Source of the DNA: JBCCRH01 sp039208045
GTDB taxonomy: Bacteria; Bacteroidota; Bacteroidia; Chitinophagales; Saprospiraceae
Direction: 5' to 3'
Assembly: GCA_039208045.1 (NCBI GenBank)
Contig: JBCCRH010000095.1
Coordinates: forward strand, 1 to 15,663
DNA length: 15,663 nucleotides
The translations under genes and the position numbers were made by a program. Numbering within the stretch: position 1 is the stretch's first letter; the number at the start of each line of letters is the position of its first letter. This document shows positions 13,719-15,663 of this stretch, piece after piece. The notes under the pieces are model-generated. The model made no database searches. It was not told where the DNA came from and saw only the letters and a list, made by a program, of their open reading frames with translations.

Positions 13719-14482
13719 TATCCCTCCCCCAACTCATACTCCTCCTCCATCTTCGCCAGCGCCTGCTCTACATTCGCAATGCACTTCCGATAGAAATACA
13801 CTTTATATAATCGATAGTCAAACGCCTCAGAAAGTAACATTTCATAAGTAGGGTCACGTTGTAATAGCTCCACCTCCAAGGGGACATAACCAATATATTG
13901 GAGGATGCTCCGTCCAATATTCCTTGGATAAGTCACTTGTATGGAATCCGGTAGTGTTAAGGTAAAATGCAGGCTGGTATCTCGATTAGTGCTGAAGTGC
14001 GCTTCGTAATAAGGCCATAGGAACTCAGTAATATCAGGGTGCAGCGTCTGTCCTCGTTGGAGCCTCGGAAAGCTGTAGTTATACACCAGCGTAATGAGAT
14101 TACGTAATTCCTCATCTTCAATCAGGTTGATGCCAAAAGTCTTCAGGTTTTCATAGCCCGAGGTATTGGCAAAAATATATTCTTCTCTGGTCAGCCAGTA
14201 AAAATCAAAAATTAAGGAATCGGTATAAGGTCGCTTATCGTCTAACCACTCTTGTACTCGTATATGACTATTAAGAGCGGTCTCGTGAATGACCATATCA
14301 TTTTTTAAATCGCTCAGATTGTCTTGCAACTCAAAGTAGATTTGGGCAATAACATCCTGCTCGGTCTGCTTTTTCTGGATGGCATTGCCCCAATTGGTCA
14401 GATAAAACGCAGCAAGCACACCAATAATGATGATGACAATATCAATCACATATTTTAATATGGTCTTGCTCCGCTTCTCCAT
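13718..14482 (-). CDS. DUF6090-like single-pass membrane protein
   Basis: The protein has 254 residues. A short basic N-terminus (MEKRSKTILK) is followed by one membrane helix at about 11-29, ending at TNWGN. Next comes a charged, probably coiled segment (34-70, QKKQTEQDVIAQIYFELQDN). The rest is soluble and acidic, probably periplasmic, without recognisable catalytic residues. The helix-NW-charged-helix layout matches DUF6090 proteins of Bacteroidota, whose function is not established. It starts 2 nt behind alaS with AAGG ahead of the ATG, so the two are almost surely co-transcribed. The C-terminus (EEEYELGEG) is encoded inside a G-rich tract that continues into the 3' repeat array, so the last residues may be array-derived. 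Confidence 0.85.
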   Translation of the reverse strand: MEKRSKTILKYVIDIVIIIIGVLAAFYLTNWGNAIQKKQTEQDVIAQIYFELQDNLSDLKNDMVIHETALNSHIRVQEWLDDKRPYTDSLIFDFYWLTREEYIFANTSGYENLKTFGINLIEDEELRNLITLVYNYSFPRLQRGQTLHPDITEFLWPYYEAHFSTNRDTSLHFTLTLPDSIQVTYPRNIGRSILQYIGYVPLEVELLQRDPTYEMLLSEAFDYRLYKVYFYRKCIANVEQALAKMEEEYELGEG

Positions 14483-14484
14483 CC

Positions 14485-15663
14485 TTATCCGATTATAGCC
14501 GCTTTCGCTAAATCGATGGCTGCATCTAAGCCCCCAATATCTTTACCCCCAGCGGTAGCAAAGAAGGGCTGGCCACCACCGCCACCTTTCATTGCTTTGG
14601 CCGCTTCGCGCACGATAGTGCCTGCATGGAAACGTTTAGCAGCAGCTAGTTCTTTATTAATCATCACCAGTAGCTGTGGCTTCTCTTTTACTTCGGCTCC
14701 AAAAATGATCACCACATTTTCTACTTCTTTCTCAATTTGGAAAGCTAGGTTTTTAATCGCATTCGAGTCATGGAGCGGCAAGCGAGCCGTCAGTAGCTGA
14801 AAGCCAGGGTGGGCCTCTACACGCTGTAGCAAATCACTCTTAAGCGATAGGGCCTGCTTAGCCATTAGTTGCTCCACCTGCTTTTTCAAGGCTTTATTTT
14901 CTTCTTGTAATGCTGCTACCTGCTCCGCAGGGTTCGGCGCATTCTTGAAAGCTTGGCGAATCTGGCCCAGCTCTTCTAGTTCTGCCTTGACGAAGGCCTC
15001 TGCCTTATTAGCCGTAATGGCCTCAATCCGGCGAATACCTGCTGCCACGCCCGTTTCCGTGAGGATTTTAAACAGGCCGATTTTGCCAGTAGCATCTACA
15101 TGCGTTCCTCCGCATAATTCCCGAGAAAAGTCCTTATCGAAGGTAACCATCCGCACAAAATCGCCATACTTCTCTCCAAACAGCATCATGGCACCCGACG
15201 CGCGGGCCTCTGCAATGGGCATCGCCCGTTCTTCTTCGAGCACAATATTGGCACGTATCTTTTCATTGACGATTTGCTCAATTTGCTCTAGTTCTTCTTT
15301 GCCTACCTTTTGGAAGTGAGAAAAGTCAAAGCGTAAGCGCTCAGGGTCTACACTTTGGCCTTTTTGCAGCGCATTTTTACCCAAAACCTCATGCAGCGCA
15401 GCATGCATTAAGTGTACAGCCGTATGATTATTTTCAGTAGCGTGGCGCTTATCGGCATCGACACTAGCATGCACTACTGCACTTAGGTCAGCTGGTAGCT
15501 TGTTGACGATATGAATAATCAGGTCATTTTCCTTTTGTGTATCTATTACTTTCACTCGCTCTTCGCCAAAGCTCAGCCAACCGGAATCGCCAGCCTGTCC
15601 ACCACTTTCTGCATAAAATGGCGTGCGATCCAGTACAACTTGGTACTGATCCTTCTTCTTCAC
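14485..15663 (-). CDS. alaS: Alanyl-tRNA synthetase, C-terminal part (gene continues past the window)
   Basis: About 392 residues are visible; the first codon in view is GTG inside the gene, and the aminoacylation core is outside the window. Seen here are the family segment TPFYAESGGQAGD (14-26), the editing domain with zinc-site motifs HTAVH (H80, H84) and CGGTH (C184, H188) that clears Ser- and Gly-tRNA-Ala, a coiled coil (about 225-272), and the DHHA1-type C-terminal domain with GGGGGQPFFATAGG (360-373). All expected C-terminal parts are present and ordered normally. The stop codon lies 2 nt before the DUF6090-like gene. The enzyme charges tRNA-Ala in the cytoplasm. Confidence 0.96.
   Translation of the reverse strand: MKKKDQYQVVLDRTPFYAESGGQAGDSGWLSFGEERVKVIDTQKENDLIIHIVNKLPADLSAVVHASVDADKRHATENNHTAVHLMHAALHEVLGKNALQKGQSVDPERLRFDFSHFQKVGKEELEQIEQIVNEKIRANIVLEEERAMPIAEARASGAMMLFGEKYGDFVRMVTFDKDFSRELCGGTHVDATGKIGLFKILTETGVAAGIRRIEAITANKAEAFVKAELEELGQIRQAFKNAPNPAEQVAALQEENKALKKQVEQLMAKQALSLKSDLLQRVEAHPGFQLLTARLPLHDSNAIKNLAFQIEKEVENVVIIFGAEVKEKPQLLVMINKELAAAKRFHAGTIVREAAKAMKGGGGGQPFFATAGGKDIGGLDAAIDLAKAAIIG

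Noticed and set aside
14945..15319. 124-codon plus-strand open frame rich in Ser
   Set aside because: Antisense of the alaS editing domain; low-complexity Ser/Ile composition is typical of a reverse-strand shadow.

Overview
The window looks like a chromosomal segment of a marine or environmental Bacteroidota bacterium, most likely of the Saprospiraceae/Lewinella type. Three things point there. Two large secreted proteins end in Por/type IX secretion (T9SS) sorting domains. Two promoters fit the Bacteroidota pattern TTG-N20/21-TAnnTTTG. One gene belongs to a DUF6090-like membrane family typical of the phylum. This placement is inference from content; no 16S or marker phylogeny is present.

Left part (1-2700), AT-richer and accessory in character. 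It starts with a small signal-peptide ORF that seems broken by a frameshift and is bracketed by a 21-bp inverted repeat. Next comes an orphan 74-aa winged-helix regulator (555-779, minus) behind a 450-bp gene-free region. That region holds a good promoter, several dyads, an 18-codon mini-ORF and terminator-like hairpins. Then a two-gene toxin-antitoxin operon follows (1230-2416, minus): an XRE-Panacea antitoxin overlapping a RelE/ParE-like toxin by ATGA, with a likely terminator at 1126-1164. A divergent initiator tRNA-Met (2627-2699, plus) has its own promoter and terminator. Directly behind it is a strongly structured element (2757-2912) that resembles the Flavo-1-type intergenic RNAs of Bacteroidota.

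Middle part (2931-7877). Two large T9SS cargo genes diverge from a shared 153-bp intergenic region. One is an M14 zinc carboxypeptidase with a jelly-roll-like domain. The other is a multidomain protein around a lysyl-oxidase core that keeps the copper histidines and both residues of the lysine-tyrosylquinone cofactor, followed by dockerin-like and cohesin-like segments. Both proteins should end up on the cell surface or outside the cell.

Right part (8249-15663), housekeeping. It holds an ACAT1-like acetyl-CoA acetyltransferase, glycine dehydrogenase GcvP, ADP-heptose epimerase HldD (LPS core), and a converging pair: alaS (C-terminal part only, cut by the window edge) and a DUF6090-like membrane protein 2 nt behind it. 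The 192-bp gap between hldD and the DUF6090-like gene contains a long hairpin, then a 7-nt/8-nt C-rich tandem array that makes a G-quadruplex motif on the minus strand.

No CRISPR array, insertion sequence, rRNA or replication origin was seen. The parts most worth follow-up are the Panacea toxin-antitoxin pair, the T9SS-exported lysyl oxidase with dockerin/cohesin-like parts, the small transcription unit upstream of the orphan regulator, the structured element after the tRNA, and the telomere-like array.
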